A DNA stretch of 6,001 bases from Gammaproteobacteria bacterium (GTDB lineage: Bacteria; Pseudomonadota; Gammaproteobacteria; UBA9214), in contig JAUVNM010000121.1 of NCBI GenBank assembly GCA_030599705.1, positions 1-6,001 of the forward strand. The letters run 5' to 3'. Made by a program: the position numbers and the translations under genes. Under the pieces are notes generated by a model. That model was not told where the DNA came from. It did no database searches and saw only the letters and a program-made list of their open reading frames with translations. Below are positions 4,583 to 6,001 of the stretch, in pieces. Positions within the stretch are counted from its first letter, which is position 1. Each line of letters opens with the position of its first letter.

Positions 4583-5823
4583 ATATCGAGCAACATGCTG
4601 GCCGGGTCTTCCAGCAGTTCCTTGATGGTTGCCAGGAAAGTCACCGCACTCTTGCCATCGACGATGCGGTGATCATAGGTGAGTGCAAGATACATGATCG
4701 GACGGATGACAACCTGGCCGTCCTCGGCGACCGGGCGATCCTGGATCTTGTGCATGCCCAGTATCGCGCTCTGTGGCGGGTTGAGAATCGGGGTGGACAG
4801 CATGGAGCCGAATACGCCACCATTGGAAATGGTAAAGGTACCGCCGGTAATGTCTTCCATCTCGAGCTTGTTATCACGCGCCCTGGTGGAGAACTCCATG
4901 ATATAGGTTTCTATCTCCGCCAGGCTCATGTACTCGGCATTGCGCAGGATCGGCACCACCAGTCCGCGTTCGCTGCTGATGGCCACACCGATGTCACAGA
5001 AGCCGTGATACACGATGTCATCGCCGTCGATTGAGGCGTTGATGTCCGGGTGGCGCTTCAATGCCTCCGCCGCGGCGCGCACAAAAAACGACATGAAACC
5101 GAGGCGTACCCCGTGGACCTTTTCGAATTCATCCTTGTATCTGGCGCGCATCTCCATGACCGGCTGCATGTTCACCTCATTGAAGGTGGTCAGCATGGCC
5201 GTACCCTGGGTGGCATGCAGCAGACGTTCCGCAATCCGGGCACGCAGACGCGACATGGGCACCCGTTTCTGCGGGCGGTCCTCGTCGGCCTCCGGTAATC
5301 CGGGCGTGACAGCCGGTAATCCGGGCGTGACAGCCGGTGACCCGGCCGGCTTTACCTCGGTCGGCTGTGCGGCCGCTGGCCGGCTCTTCAGGAACTCGAG
5401 TACATCGGGCCTGGTCACCCGGCCACCCTTGCCGCTGCCACGGATACTTTCCGGATCGAGTTCATGTTCGGCAATCAGCTTGCGAACGGCCGGCCCCATG
5501 CCTGGCGCACTCGCGGATGCTGGTAATGCATCCATGGCGGCAGCGGCCTGCGCAGGCACAGCGACAGGCGCCGGTTCCGCAGCGCCATCCGTTGCAATCA
5601 GACCAATCACCTGTTGCGCTACCACGGTGTCACCGTCATTGAGCAGGATTTTCTCAAGCACCCCGTTGCGGGGTGCGGGTACTTCCAGCACGACCTTGTC
5701 CGTTTCGATATCAACCAGCGCCTCGTCACGCCTGATGGTGTCGCCGGGCTGCTTGTGCCAGCCAACCACGACGCCATCACTGACAGATTCCGGTAATTCA
5801 GGCACCTTGACCTCGACAGTCAT
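4579..5823 (-). CDS. sucB: Dihydrolipoyllysine succinyltransferase, E2 of the 2-oxoglutarate dehydrogenase complex
   Basis: This core subunit transfers succinyl groups from E1 to coenzyme A using a lipoylated lysine. It has 414 residues, typical length. A single lipoyl domain spans about 2-77 with Lys43 in IETDKVVLEV. A Pro/Ala linker follows. The peripheral subunit-binding domain spans about 109-146 (GPAVRKLIAEHELDPESIRG, then GKGGRVTRPDVLEFL). A second flexible linker (147-183) includes a duplicated AVTPGLP. The catalytic domain (about 184-414) ends with YDHRIVDG, giving His385 and Asp389. The single lipoyl domain and the sequence around DHRIVDG fit the succinyl rather than acetyl enzyme, and the preceding sucA tail settles it. 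The ATG is the expected start (TVEVKVPELPES), but only a weak GGGG stands before it. The gap to sucA is 51 bp. Confidence 0.98.
   Translation of the reverse strand: MTVEVKVPELPESVSDGVVVGWHKQPGDTIRRDEALVDIETDKVVLEVPAPRNGVLEKILLNDGDTVVAQQVIGLIATDGAAEPAPVAVPAQAAAAMDALPASASAPGMGPAVRKLIAEHELDPESIRGSGKGGRVTRPDVLEFLKSRPAAAQPTEVKPAGSPAVTPGLPAVTPGLPEADEDRPQKRVPMSRLRARIAERLLHATQGTAMLTTFNEVNMQPVMEMRARYKDEFEKVHGVRLGFMSFFVRAAAEALKRHPDINASIDGDDIVYHGFCDIGVAISSERGLVVPILRNAEYMSLAEIETYIMEFSTRARDNKLEMEDITGGTFTISNGGVFGSMLSTPILNPPQSAILGMHKIQDRPVAEDGQVVIRPIMYLALTYDHRIVDGKSAVTFLATIKELLEDPASMLLDI
5292..5333 (-). repeat. Exact 21-bp tandem duplication in the sucB linker
   Basis: Two identical 21-bp copies (5292-5312 and 5313-5333) encode AVTPGLP twice at about residues 164-177, followed by a partial, diverged third copy. 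They lie in the Pro/Ala linker between the subunit-binding and catalytic domains. Identity at every third position points to a recent duplication. Such linkers tolerate changes in length, so no effect on function is expected. Confidence 0.95.
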
Positions 5824-5874
5824 GCCGGAGCCCCGGGTACGATAAGGAAATACACCCTGATCACTTCGTTAACA

Positions 5875-6001
5875 CTAATCATGTTGTTGTATCCCCAGCG
5901 CCGCGTTCACCAGCGCCTTCTGTTGCTGCACGTGTAGTGCGGGATAACCGACAGCCGGTGCCGGTGATGCCTCGCGGCCAGTATAGTGAAGCCTGAAGCC
6001 C
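5875..6001 (-). CDS. sucA: 2-oxoglutarate dehydrogenase E1, C-terminal 41 residues (gene runs off the right edge)
   Basis: The frame ends at TAG (5877-5875) and reads LHYTGREASPAPAVGY, then PALHVQQQKALVNAALGI. This matches the conserved end of SucA: an (R/H)YxGRxxSAxPAxGY block followed by a glutamine-rich helix and a short tail. E1 is the thiamine diphosphate enzyme that decarboxylates 2-oxoglutarate and loads the succinyl group onto the SucB lipoyl arm. Only the last 41 codons are inside the window, so catalytic residues cannot be checked. The frame is too short and partial to stand alone; identification rests on this tail plus the sucB and lpdA genes directly downstream on the same strand. 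Confidence 0.93.
   Translation of the reverse strand, partial: GFRLHYTGREASPAPAVGYPALHVQQQKALVNAALGIQQHD

Noticed and set aside
5015..5845. Long open frame on the plus strand opposite sucB (276 codons)
   Set aside because: It mirrors the conserved E2 gene and its product is a Ser/Ala/Arg-rich artefact without motifs.

Overview
The window reads as chromosomal DNA of a GC-rich gammaproteobacterium, most likely a sulfur oxidiser. The main clue is a small secreted Gly/Tyr-repeat protein that resembles the sulfur globule proteins of purple and colourless sulfur bacteria. The lineage call rests on protein character and operon style, not on any search. No RNA gene, insertion sequence, CRISPR array or phage gene was found.

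Layout. Five of the six genes run on the minus strand. From right to left: the last 41 codons of sucA (2-oxoglutarate dehydrogenase E1) enter from the right edge, then sucB (E2) and lpdA (E3), whose ends overlap in an ATGA. This is the complete 2-oxoglutarate dehydrogenase operon. It ends at about 3152 and faces, across a 36-bp gap with a strong hairpin, the only plus-strand gene (2363-3115). That gene encodes a secreted protein of four roughly 52-residue repeats with one cysteine pair each, from a family I do not recognise. Divergent from it is the sulfur-globule-like gene (1829-2170, minus). After a 325-bp non-coding gap come a MoxR-family AAA+ ATPase gene and the first 148 codons of a DUF58 gene. 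This is the usual start of a MoxR/DUF58/vWA cluster, which would continue past the left edge.

Regulation is the most informative part. Two Crp/Fnr-type boxes with identical half-sites (TTGAT-N4-GTCAA on the plus strand) lie in the two promoter regions. One is centred exactly 41.5 bp upstream of the start predicted from a TATAAA -10 element before the MoxR gene. The other lies between the two divergent secreted-protein genes, about 42 bp from the predicted start of the sulfur-globule-like gene and 38-42 bp from that of the repeat gene. This is the geometry of class II FNR/ANR/DNR activation. I infer that the chaperone cluster and both secreted proteins are switched on together under low oxygen or nitrogen-oxide respiration. 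The leader of the repeat gene can also form an 11-bp hairpin whose whole loop is complementary to the sequence just upstream of it.

The best candidate for something undescribed is the divergent, apparently co-regulated pair of exported repeat proteins. One is probably a sulfur-globule coat protein; the other is an uncharacterised cysteine-paired repeat protein. A shared role is a hypothesis, not a conclusion.
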